This document shows, piece by piece, positions 12,415 to 22,235 of a DNA stretch of 64,000 bases; within the stretch, counting starts at the first letter, position 1; each line of letters begins with the position of its first letter. Origin of the DNA: Rhizophagus irregularis (Eukaryota; Glomeromycota; Glomeromycetes; Glomerales; Glomeraceae). The translations under genes were made by a program, and so were the position numbers. The notes beneath the pieces are model-generated. The model did not search any database, was not told where the DNA came from, and worked only from the letters and a program-made list of their open reading frames with translations. Location: positions 3,249,001 to 3,313,000 of the forward strand of contig NC_089433.1 in NCBI RefSeq assembly GCF_026210795.1. Reading direction: 5' to 3'.

Positions 12415-14622
12415 TTATCTTCCATTATTCATTCGCTCAAGGGTCGAAATAACCATCAAGCTGACCTACAAAAGAAAAATCCAGAGCGCCGAAAAGAAAA
12501 TCTAGGCCTACAAAAAAAAGAGAAACGTTCAGTTAGAACGTTTCTTAAAGAATAAAATTAAAAAAAATAATTAAAAAAATGTAAGTTTCGAATATCGAAA
12601 CTTACCATATCAGCATATCCAAGTCCCAAAGCCAAAAGAATCGATACCTACAAAAAGAAAAGAGAAAATTAAAAAAAAATAAAAAAAATAAAAATAAAAA
12701 ACGTGTTTTATTCAAAACTTACTGATTCTTTAGGTTTTCCGTTCTTCGGAAGCCCACCCGAACCTATAAAAAAAAATACAAGAACGGTTAGTTAACCGTT
12801 CTTAATAATAAAAAAATAAAAAAAAGTTAAGATTCGTACCATACCTTACGAATCTTTGGGTTTTCCGTTCTTGGGAAGCCCACCCGAACCTATAAAAGAA
12901 AAAAGAAAGAACGGTTAGTAAACCGTTCATAATAATAAACAAAGAAAGAAAAAAATAAAGATTCTTACGAATCTTTGGGTTTTTCCGTTCTTGGGAAGCC
13001 CACCCGAACCTATAAAAGAAAAGAAAGGAACGGTTAGTAAACCGTTCCAAAATATTAAAAAAAACAAAAACCAAAATTCGTACTTGTACTTACGAATCTT
13101 GGTTCTCCCGTTTGTCCGAAGTCCACCCGAACCTAAAAAAGAAAGGAACGGTTATTAGTAACCGTTCATAATATTAAAAAAAAAAAATAAAAAAAACAAA
13201 ACCAAGATTTGTATATACTTACGAATCTTGGTTCTTTTCCGTTCTTCGGAACCAGGAAGCCGCCCGAAACCTAAAAAATAGAAGTAAAGAACGGTTATTA
13301 GTAACCGTTCATAATATTTTTTTAAAAAAAAAACAAAAAAAAAACAAAACCAAGATTTGTATATACTTACGAATCTTGGTTCTTTTCCGTTCTTCGGAAC
13401 CAGGAAGCCGCCCGAAACCTAAAAAAAGAAAAGAACGGTTATTAGTAACCGTTCATTAATAATATTAAAAAAAAAAGAAAAAAAAAATTAAACCAAGATT
13501 CGTACTTATCTTACGAATCTTGGTTTTCCGTTCTTCAGAACTCAGAAGCCCACCCGCTGACCTAAAGAAGAAAGGAAAAAAAAATGAAAAAAAATTACGA
13601 AACGTTAATAAGCCGTTTCGTTAAAAAATGTAATAAAAAAAAATCGAACGCTTAGCCAACGTTTCGATTAAAGAAAAAAATCAAAAAAGTTTCGAAACGT
13701 TAAAAACGTTTCGTTAAAAATGAAATACAAAAAAATTGGAACGTTAGCCAACGTTCCGATTAAGAAAAATAAAAAAAAAATGTATTTTGAAACGTTAAAA
13801 AGCGTTTCGTTAAAAAAAATGAAAAATAAAAAAATCGGAACGTTAGACAACGTACTGATTAAAGAAGTTAAAAAAAAAAGAATAAATGAAACGTTTTTCA
13901 ACGTTTCGTTAAAAAAGTAAAATAAAAAAATAATCAGAACGCCAATGTTCTGATTAAAAAAATTAAAAAAATTGTTTCGAACGTTAAAAACGTTCCGATT
14001 AAAAAAAAAGAAAAAAAATATTTTCAAACGCTAAAAAACGCTTCGCTAAAAATGAAAAATCGAACGCTTAACCAACGTTCCGATTAAAAAAATAAAACAA
14101 ATATTTCAAACGCTAAAAAACGCTTTCAAAATAATTTTAATGAAAAATCGGAACGCTTAGCCAACGCTCCGATTAAAAAAATGAAAAAACAAATATTTCG
14201 AACGTTGACAACGCTCCGATTAAAAAATAAAACAAATATTTCAAACGTTAAAAAATGTTTCAAAATATTTTAATGAAAAATCGGAACGTTAGCCAACGTT
14301 CGATTAAAGAATTTTTTAAAAAACAATATTTCGAACGCTTTTCAACGTTCCGATTAAAAATGAAGTAAAAAAATTAATCAGAAGCGTTAGCCAGCGTTCC
14401 GATTAAAAGAATTTAAAAAAAAATAATATTTGAACGTTTTTCAACGTTCCGATTAAAAATGAAATAAAAAAAATAATCAGAACGTTAGCCAACGTTCCGA
14501 TTAAAAGAATTTTTAAAAAAAATATTTTGAAACGTTAAAAAACGTTTCGTTAAAAAATGAATAAATAGTTTCGCAACGTTTTGTTGCGAAACTCACCAAA
14601 CTTTTTTCCGTAAAAGGCTCAT
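12415..14622 (-). CDS. Ten-exon micro-exon gene encoding a basic repeat protein (140 aa)
   Basis: Exons (complement): 14597-14622, 13515-13561, 13371-13418, 13223-13270, 13094-13132, 12969-13009, 12850-12889, 12723-12763, 12606-12647, 12415-12465. Together they total 423 nt and form one open frame from ATG to TAA. Exon lengths of 47, 41 and 40 nt change phase yet the frame stays open, which supports coding. Each internal exon gives one repeat, for example SAGGLLSSEERKTKI, RFGRLPGSEERKRTKI (twice), RSGGLRTNGRTKI and RSGGLPKNGKPKES; the end is VSILLALGLGYADM then VSLMVISTLERMNNGR. The product is Lys/Arg-rich with no clear signal peptide. Donors are GTAAG (GTGAG for exon 1); acceptors are TATAG/TTTAG/TGTAG. 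Micro-exon repeat genes are known among mycorrhizal effectors, but no homology is claimed. Exon 1 is the least certain part. Confidence 0.6.
12480..13560 (-). repeat. Tandem array of exon-plus-structured-intron units
   Basis: About 8 units of 110-150 bp alternate a GC-richer micro-exon with an AT-rich intron. On the minus strand many introns contain an inverted repeat across the 5' splice site (e.g. CCAAGATTC|GTAAG...GAATCTTGG) and a second one such as GAACGGTTTACTAACCGTTC about 15-30 nt before the acceptor. The latter places a TACTAAC-like branch-point motif in the stem-loop. Confidence 0.7.
13562..14596 (-). repeat. Intron 1 of the micro-exon gene: array of about 20 short inverted repeats
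   Basis: The 1-kb intron consists almost wholly of units such as GGAACGTTAGCCAACGTTCC, GAAACGTTAAAAAGCGTTTC and CGAACGTTAAAAACGTTCCG, spaced by A-rich spacers of about 20-40 bp. No internal micro-exon with donor and acceptor is seen. The stems resemble the branch-point hairpins of the downstream introns, suggesting expansion from one of them. Confidence 0.65.
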
Positions 14623-14699
14623 ATCTCTGGAATTAATGACCTTATATTACGGAATTTATCCACTTATTACATTTTCTGTGAATGGATCTGTGAAGGCTC

Positions 14700-15001
14700 A
14701 TTTTTACGGAGTTTTTATAGAAATAACGGATAAAACTTTTATAAAGGAAAGGGGAGAAAGGGGAGAACGAAAGGGAAAAGAACGAAACGAAAGGGAAGGG
14801 GAGAAATAAAGGGTAATGGGAAAATAAAAGGGAAGGGGAGAACGAAGGGGAGAACGAAGGGGTAATGGGAAAACGAAAGGGAAGGGGAGAACGAAGAAAA
14901 GCAAAAAAAATTAAGCTTTGCTAAAAAAAGCTTAATTTCTTTTTTTGCTATACCGCAGTCCGCAGCGGTAATCCAGTATCACGTGATACATGTGATATAG
15001 A
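14700..15001 (-). promoter_or_regulatory. Promoter-like block of the E1 micro-exon gene
   Basis: Read on the minus strand: the palindrome GTATCACGTGATAC (14976-14989, with a CACGTG E-box core), a CCGCTGCGG palindromic word, a hairpin with AAGCTTAATT arms (14910-14937), then a CT-rich tract of about 150 nt (14745-14900), then exon 1. The same parts in the same order occur in E2 (24925-25203). Conservation between two otherwise diverged copies suggests function. The promoter role is inferred from position. Confidence 0.5.
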
Positions 15002-15081
15002 GTACGGCCATTATAGTATTGCCGAAATGATTTTTTTTTTAAATACTAATTTTAATAAATGTATATTATACTTAAATTAAA

Positions 15082-15150
15082 TAGTACAGTGGTTAGATCG
15101 TGAGATATGATATTGTAAGTTGAGGTAACCGGTTCGGTTCCTAAGGTGAG
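15082..15150 (+). other. tRNA-like relic inside E1
   Basis: The segment contains TACAGTGGTTAGATCGTGAG, resembling a tRNA D-arm/A-box, and about 30 nt later GGTTCGGTTCC, resembling a T-arm/B-box. Pairing of a complete cloverleaf is not convincing, so this is a pseudo-tRNA or SINE head rather than a tRNA gene. It is absent from the matching place in E2. Confidence 0.4.
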
Positions 15151-15412
15151 TAAAAATAAATAAATAAATATAATTTAATTAAAATATACACATGTAATCA
15201 TATATATGCGTTAATATACAGTGCGTTGAACAACAATGCATAATGTGTTGCACTACAAATTAGAGTTGAACGACGCGTATATTAACATTATGCGCTGATA
15301 TACTCCAATATATGGGTGTTGATTAATATTGTTAATCATGTTGAACAACTAGCTGGTGTTGATCAACGCGTATACTGGTGTGAATCAACGCTTTTCAAAC
15401 TTGCTGATGATA

Positions 15413-15510
15413 GATGGAATTGAAATTATTATATTTATATTAAAATTTATGGTTAAAATTTAATAGAATAAAAAAATAAAAGATAAAACGAATGAAAAAA
15501 AATGAATAAA
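15413..15510 (+). repeat. Right half of the 125-bp target unit
   Basis: TAGATGGAATTGAAATTATT and about 75 following bases repeat 11624-11720 almost identically. This shows that E1 separates two halves of a tandem duplication. Confidence 0.7.
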
Positions 15511-15557
15511 ATTTTAAAAAGAAAAAATTTTAAAAAGAAAAAGAATTTAAATTCATT

Positions 15558-17448
15558 TTATGTATTATAAATTTTATTTAACTTTTCAATTCTTTTTCTT
15601 TTGGCTTCATTCTTAAAGGCTTTGTATAACCGTTTCCCGTCAAAACGGGAAACCAGTTGGTTCGTTCTTACTAATTCCAGCCACCTTTCAAAATTTACCA
15701 CTCCTATTTTTTTTGCGGTAAATAGGTAAGGATCTAAATCTGAAAAGGCATAAACAATATTATAATTATCTGATGCCATTTCCAGTAATCTTTTAGCTCT
15801 CACCGCCTTGTTTAAAATTGTAGATATAGTGGTAGCCTTTAACCGTGGTGCTATTTGATCTGGTAATTTTGATGATTTTTCGATCATCGTAATAACTTGA
15901 GATTTAATAGTTTCCCCTTTGTTTCGCTCATAATTTATACTGCAATAAATTTCGAGCCTTTCATAATATTCTAAGAATAAAATGAGATGCTGAAATTGCC
16001 GGCATCTTAGAATTTCAGTGGATACTTGATCTTTTAATGATAGATCGTATATGTTTAATATAATATTTGTTATTGCCGTACAGGCCAATTTTTTCTTATT
16101 TTCAAATTCTCGTGAGTCAGATAAATTGACCAATAAACTAGGATCATTTATTTCGGCAATAATATCCTGATTTATTATAGGATCATCCGGGCTTATGATT
16201 TGGTGATCCAAACTTCCTTCGCCAGTCTCTTCTTTTTCATCATTTAAAATATAGCTTATGGAAGCTCTTTTAGAAGAAACTTCAATGAGCACGAATTTGT
16301 CAATGTTAGTTGAAAAAAATTCATCCACACTGGCGATTTTGGATAAATGGTCAATAAGAAAATAATGATATTCTTCTTTATTTGGAATATCGTTATTATT
16401 CGTTGGAGGGGGGGTTGGAAGTTTATGGATATTATTGAGGAGGATGTGTAAATGACGTCCCATATTAATTGTCGATTCCGGAATACTATGGTTCTCTTCC
16501 TCATTCACTTCCTCGTCTTCTTTCTTGCCTATTTCCTCGCCTATTTCCTCGCCAAAGATTAACTGATCTTCCTTTCTTTTCTCTTCCTCGTCTTCTTTCT
16601 CATCTTTTTCTTCGCCCAGGATTAACTGCTGATCTTCCTCTCCTTTCTCATCCTCGTCTTCTTCCTCGTCTTTTTCTTCGCCCAGGATTAACTGCTGATC
16701 TTCCTCTCCTTTCTCATCCTCGTCTTCTTCCTCGCCTTTTTTTTCACCCAGGATTAACTGCTGATCTTCCTCTCCTTTCTCATCCTCGTCTTCTTCCTCG
16801 TCTTTTTCCTCGCCTAGAAATAACTGATCTTCCTCTCCTTTCTCATTCTCTTCGTTTTCCTCTATATCCATTTTTTCGTCAGGAGCTATCTTTTCTCCGC
16901 CATCGTCATGGATTATCTTATCCTCTTCGTTTTCCTCTATATCCATTTTCTCACCATCCTCGTCAGGAACTACCTTTTCTCCACCATAGTCATGAATTAA
17001 CTGATCTTGCATTTCCTCATCCTCCTCACCCTCCTCATCCTCAATAATATCAATTGTTTTATCACTTTCATAACCGTAGTGATAAACATCATCTTCTGTT
17101 ACTTCACCATCATTATCATTAATATTATCTTTATTGTGATCTATATCAACGACTGGTACCTGAAATTTATGACCGTTTGGCAATTCTAATAATATGCTAG
17201 ATTCGTCGATAATTGCTTTTTTATAACCACATTCTTTTAAAAATCTTTGTGTCTTTAGTATTGACGACAATAATTCTATTATATATACAATAAAATATTT
17301 AATTATTTACTATATATAATAAATAAATTAATAAATGCAATAAAAATACTTTTATACTTGCTTTATTATTATCGCCTTTTTCTGCTATGAATGTAGAAAT
17401 ATCAGACGTCGCTGCTGCACTTGTTCCTGCAAGTGAAGAATCAGACAT
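15558..17448 (-). CDS. Hypothetical protein with acidic tandem repeats and a conserved-looking C-terminal domain
   Basis: Two exons are supported: 17358-17448 (MSDSSLAGTSAAATSDISTF onward) and 15558-17275. They are joined by an 82-bp GT-AG intron that keeps frame (GCA A|AA TTA). The product is about 602 residues. Part one has a short segment (FLKECGYKKAIIDESSILLE). The middle is extremely acidic, with five copies of a roughly 21-residue Glu/Asp repeat around QLILGEEKDEEEDEDEKGEE (16545-16815). The C-terminal 230 residues are mixed and look globular (LFLEYYERLEIYCSINYERN, SDNYNIVYAFSDLDPYLFTA, VVNFERWLELVRTNQ) and end in a Lys/Arg-rich tail. I do not recognise the family. It starts just right of E1. 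An upstream in-frame Met at 17478 is an alternative start. Confidence 0.65.
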
Positions 17449-18106
17449 TTTTGATGGAATGAATGGAATGAAAGACATTTTTGATGGAATGAAAAAAGCA
17501 GTATATAAGAAAATAATAAGCGATAGCGATAATATAAAATAATTTTTTGGAATTAATATGATGAAATAAAAAAGGCAGTATATAAGAAAATAATAAGCGA
17601 TAGTGATAATATAAAATAATTTTTTGAAATTAGTATGAAAGATGCTGGATGATGAGATAGGGGAAGATAGGCTATTTATATTCAATTTGAGATGACTCGA
17701 ATCAACATTTAGAAAATAAAAACAAAGGAGATTTAGAAAATAAAACAAAGGAGGTAGATATTAGCATCATTGTTTAAAATTTTGTTCTTCCGTTATTATT
17801 AAAAATTTTATTACAACGTATTGTTAAAATTTTATTCTTCCGTTATTATTAAAAATTATATTACAACGTATTGTTTATTCCGTTATTATTAAAAATCATT
17901 TGAGTTTCTTTATTATTGTTCAAAATCTACCGTTTTGTTCACATTTTCTATTTATATATATCTATATTCAGACTCGGATTCTGATTCTGAGGAGGTCAGT
18001 AATTTTTTTTACGAATCAATATTGTTTAAATATTAAAAAAAAACTAATGTAATAAAATAGCCGATCTCCCGCTGTGGCAAAAAATTGGCTGATCCATATA
18101 TTTATT

Positions 18107-18410
18107 GCTGACTAATTATTTTTTTTAAATTTATTTATTACAATTTTAGACTATAAATAGTATTAAGTATCCATATTTAATAAATCATATAAATAAATAA
18201 TAATAAATCATATAATTTAATAAATTATATAAATAAATAATTGTAAAAAATATAGCTAATTATTTTTTTTAAATTTATTTATTACAATTTTAGACTATAA
18301 ATAGTATTAAGTATCCATTATTTTATTATATTTAATAAATCATATAAATAAATAATAATAAATCATATAATTTAATAAATTATATAAATAAATAATTGTA
18401 AAAAATATAG
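18107..18410 (+). repeat. 150-bp tandem duplication
   Basis: Two copies begin CTAATTATTTTTTTTAAATT and end TTGTAAAAAATATAGCT. The second has an insertion of about 11 bp (TATTTTATTAT). Near-identity suggests a recent duplication of AT-rich DNA. Confidence 0.8.
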
Positions 18411-20169
18411 CTTTAAACAGTCTAGCGCGACAAAGTTGTTACGTATAAACCTAATCTAGTTATTAAATACTAAGTTTTTTCTGTAAGTTCTTTCTGTTTT
18501 TGTCATTTTTGTACAAAATTCTGTTCATATATGCCGATTTTTGGAATTAGTCTAAATTAAGATTTTTATAAAAATTTAATATTTTAGTAAGATTAACATT
18601 ACACAAATCTAAATTAAATATGTGTTACATATTTACGTAACTCAGATTTAATAAAAAATAAAAAAATTTTTTTAATCAATATTCAAAAATAACGGTAATA
18701 ACCACTTCTTTTTCCCCATCACCCCCATCACTTTTCCATCATTTTTCTATTCACTTTTATTAAATATGACAAAAAAGTTTATAAGCAAATATAGCAGTTA
18801 TTTTTAAGTGGTAAGTAAAAGAAAAAACTTAATATTTTATATACATAGATAAGACATATTTTTTCATAATTTTTAGCTTTAATTTATTGTATTTTCTTTG
18901 TAAAAAATACATGCAAATAAAAAATAATTATGATGTAAAATAGTTGTAAAATGAATAATAAGATATTCTTTTTTTTAAAATAACTAATTATATATTTGTT
19001 TTTTATCTTTTAAAATTATTTCATTAGATTTATTCTACTAAAATCCTTAAATGGCAAATAAAATCTTTTAAATAAAGTAAAAGAATTTGGGATTCTCTTA
19101 TGAAAGCATTTTTTGGTAAGAAATAAAATTTTCAGATCGGACTTTATGCAGGTGACAAAATCGTGCATTATTATTCCTGGAGATATGCTAACGTCATCAT
19201 TTTACATTCATTTGAAAGCTGAGAATTTGCTCTATCGTAAGAATCAAAGATCAGGAAAATTGGATCACTGGATGAGGCGTAATTAACGATCAAAGTCAAA
19301 TCAAATTTAAAAATTAAAAATAAATATATTAGACGTAATTATTCACAATCCAGTGATTCAATTCATTCGATTTTAGGCTTATTAGATAGACCTCAATTTT
19401 CTCTTTCAAATGAATATAATTTCATTCGTGTAGCTTGCATCTACAGGTATTTAATAAATTTTTTTATATCAGATTTTATCAAACTTACAAAATTTTATAT
19501 TAATAATATAATTGATGATTCCTAAACATCTACATATATTAAACGAATTATTTTAAATTTATTTTAAAGATAAAAGTTGGCATCACCTCAGGGAGCAAAG
19601 ATCATTCAAATTGAATCACTATATGTGAAGTAATTAATGATCAAATTTAGATAAAATTCAATAATATACTGAATGTGATTACTGAACAACTAGTGATTCA
19701 ATTCACTTGATTTTAGATTCATTAGATAGATCTCGATTTTCTCTTTCAAATGAATGTAAATTTATTTGTATAGCTTATTTCTACGAAGAATTATCAATGA
19801 TTTTGTCATGAGAGTTATATTTGATCTTTTAAATTTTAATGATATCTTATATTAAAAAAAAATTAAAAATTATATAATTAATTAGTTTTTTTTGCATTAT
19901 CTGGTATAAATTTATTATTCTTATATAAATGATAATTTATATTTGCTTTAATAAAATTATTTTTGTGTAAAAAAATTAGATTCCAAGGATCGGCCCATAT
20001 GTTATAGTAGTAGTGTGAAGTTCTTCTATAATTATTAGTTACTATTTGCCATTATTATTATGTATTATGAAACTCCCTTTCTGTCGTATTGTTATGATTT
20101 TTGATTACAGAATTCCGTCTGACTGTCAGTCAGACTGTCAGTCATCTTCTTGAACATCATTCATTTTGA

Positions 20170-20660
20170 ATGTCACAATTACAGCTTAAATTTAAAGTTC
20201 AAAGTCCGAATAATCAAATTCTTGCGAATTTTCTTAAATTAAACAGTAGATCGGACTTTAAACATTAAAAAATAAGCAGTATTAAGAAAAATTCTCGCGA
20301 ATTTTTCTTAAATTAAGCAGTAGATCGGACTTTGAACATTAAAATTAAGCGGTATTAAGGAAAATTCTCGCGAATTTTTCTTAAATTAAGCAGTAGATTG
20401 GACTTTGAACATTAAAATTAAGCAGTATTAAGGAAAATTCTCGCGAATTTTTCTTAAATTAAGCAGTAGATCGGACTTTAAACATTAAAATTAAGCAGTA
20501 TTTTGCGCTTTAAAAATTAAATACTATTAAGAAAATTTTGCGCGAATTTTTATTGATGATCGTAATTTAAATTGGACGTTAGTAATAAGAAAATTTTACT
20601 GATCAGGGTTTGTACTTTAAAAAAATTTATTAAGGAAATTATCCCGAATTTTTATTAATG
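20170..20660 (-). repeat. Palindromic repeat array, third cluster
   Basis: At least four clear units carry GGAAAATTCTCGCGAATTTT, then CTTAAATTAAGCAGTAGATC and GGACTTTGAACATTAAAATT, with a period of about 65-70 bp. Decayed units follow to 20660. It is the same family as the clusters at 5371 and 10870 and matches the latter in orientation. Confidence 0.75.
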
Positions 20661-21109
20661 AATGCGATGGATGTGGTATATGATGAAAGATCGCATTCAT
20701 GCCTTCTGAGCATGTTTTTTCTTTAAAATATTTTTTGGTGACGTATTGTATCTGTTTAAATAGAATTTTTTACCATTTTTATATTGCGTCCATGTAACAA
20801 GAAGGGTTTAGGTTGATTCGAAAAATCTTCCTGATTTAAAATACTATGCGATAGTCTATTCTATCGTTTCACTTGATTTGGCGTTCGTTCGATATCAAAC
20901 CGCAATTTGGAATATTCTTTATAATATACCCGTTTTGGTGAGTGTCACTGAGTGATCGTAAGCAATATTAGCAGGATTTTCCATAACCTTCATTTTTCCT
21001 GTATGGTATTTTCGTAGTGTGACTTATAACTGGCATCTAACCTACTGGAGTGTATTCTTTTAAGTTGGGCGTGGGGTCTACCGTATGTAGGGTTGACAAC
21101 GCCGTATCT

Positions 21110-21800
21110 AGTATAAAGTTGTAAAGTTAATAAAAACAATAAAAACAAATACAATATCCAGTACAACTATAGAAAATACGTTATAAACGTATGAATTTAA
21201 TATAGTATACACAGTCTATAGAATAATACATTATATACGTATGGATTAAATATACCGTATCCTTCATTTATAATATTTTTTGCGAACAGTATACAAAATA
21301 CTGATATACAGTAGAAATAGTATACGTTTCAAACGTATGAATTTAGATACCGTATCACACAGTATGTTTACCGTATACTTTATTGTATTTTTTGCTAAAC
21401 ACATTTTGCGAACAGTATACATTATACTGTTATACAGTATATAAAAATATGAACCGTATCAAAGATACATGTATACAGTGTAAAAACCGTATGCATATTT
21501 TTTATAGGGCAGTATAAAATATACGATTTATCCTGGAAAAGTATACTCGCAATATAAAATATAAAACAATATACTGTTTATTAGTATAAAACATACGGTT
21601 TTTCTACTGTTTACAAGTATAAAACATATGGGTGAAACTGGAAAAATATACTGTATGCAAACCGTATATATGATACAGTGTGCAGAATACTGAATATATA
21701 CAGTATGTAAAAATACTGTAATTATACGGTAATAATACTATAAATATACTGTTCGCAAAATACGAAAATACAGTATACTAACTGTATATATTTTTTTTAT
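21110..21800. repeat. Island of interspersed CAGTATAC / CCGTATAC words
   Basis: About 690 bp contain dozens of near-copies of CAGTATAC, ACCGTATAC, TATACGGT and ATACTGTTT on both strands at irregular spacing. The island is bracketed at its right end by TTTTTTTTATAGGG, like the CCCTATAAAA element ends. It is not a simple tandem repeat and has no coding potential. Confidence 0.6.
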
Positions 21801-22235
21801 AGGGAATAAGATTTTAATACGTGTGCATATCCATTAAATCGCAATGCAATTTTAAAAATTAATTATTTTTTGATTTATAAATCTAGCAATAGCAAATCCA
21901 TTTACGTTAATAAAAAATGCGAATTTTACAATTCTCATTAAGTCTTACTACTCTTAAAATAAAATAACAATATTAACGTTAATAATAAAATAAATTCAAT
22001 AATCATAATTAATTTGTAGTGATAAACTACATGTTCTTTTCTCTTCTCTAGAATAATGTAAAACTGTAATTTCATTATTAGATAAAATTGATATATATAA
22101 CACGACATGATATAATATAAAACGCGTTAAATTAATCCATCCTCAATTCTTTAATAGTAAAAATGCATTCTCTAAATAAATAATATAAAATTCCCACATT
22201 CTATACATATAATCGAAATATAAAGCAAATATATT

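Larger units (their letters stand above)
11747..15412. mobile_element. Element E1: TIR-bounded, 3.7 kb, carries a micro-exon gene
   Basis: The left end reads (T)CATCAGCAAGTTTTAAAC and the right end is its inverse (TTTCAAACTTGCTGATG). AT flanks the CATCAG...CTGATG ends on both sides, and the interrupted tandem unit on either flank confirms insertion. Subterminal regions (11760-12010, 15210-15400) are rich in TTGAACAAC/TTGATCAACG and AACGCGTATA words, which may bind a transposase. Inside, in minus-strand order, lie a promoter-like block, a first exon, a 1-kb hairpin array, eight micro-exons and a last exon. No transposase is encoded, so it is non-autonomous unless supplied in trans. E2 at 23352-25942 is a second copy of the same architecture. 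Confidence 0.75.
17449..22235. other. Gene-free, repeat-rich interval
   Basis: No gene is supported. It holds short duplications at 17510-17640 (AAGAAAATAATAAGCGATAG twice) and 17770-17890 (TTCTTCCGTTATTATTAAAA, partly three copies), a 150-bp tandem duplication (18107-18410), a diverged 250-bp duplication (19190-19445 and 19575-19795), a CTGACTGTCAGTCAG palindrome (20119-20143), a palindromic repeat array and a GTATAC-rich island. Confidence 0.6.

Noticed and set aside
13668-14027. Phe/Asn-rich open frames on both strands
   Set aside because: They arise from A-rich spacers and AACGTT stems of the hairpin intron.
12480-14590. Regular repeats with spacers, superficially like a CRISPR array
   Set aside because: Repeats are variable inverted repeats with changing arms, spacers are A-rich, and the host is a eukaryote. 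Splice signals explain the layout better.
14704-14904. Minus-strand open frame rich in Phe, Pro, Leu and Ser that could look like a signal peptide
   Set aside because: It is a translation of the CT-rich tract. The equivalent tract in E2 gives a different sequence in another frame with no ATG, so it is better read as a promoter feature.
15082-15150. A functional tRNA gene
   Set aside because: Box-like words are present but acceptor and anticodon stems do not pair convincingly.
16469-17047. Plus-strand frame of 192 codons with Leu/Pro/Arg repeats
   Set aside because: It is the antisense shadow of the acidic repeats in the real minus-strand gene.
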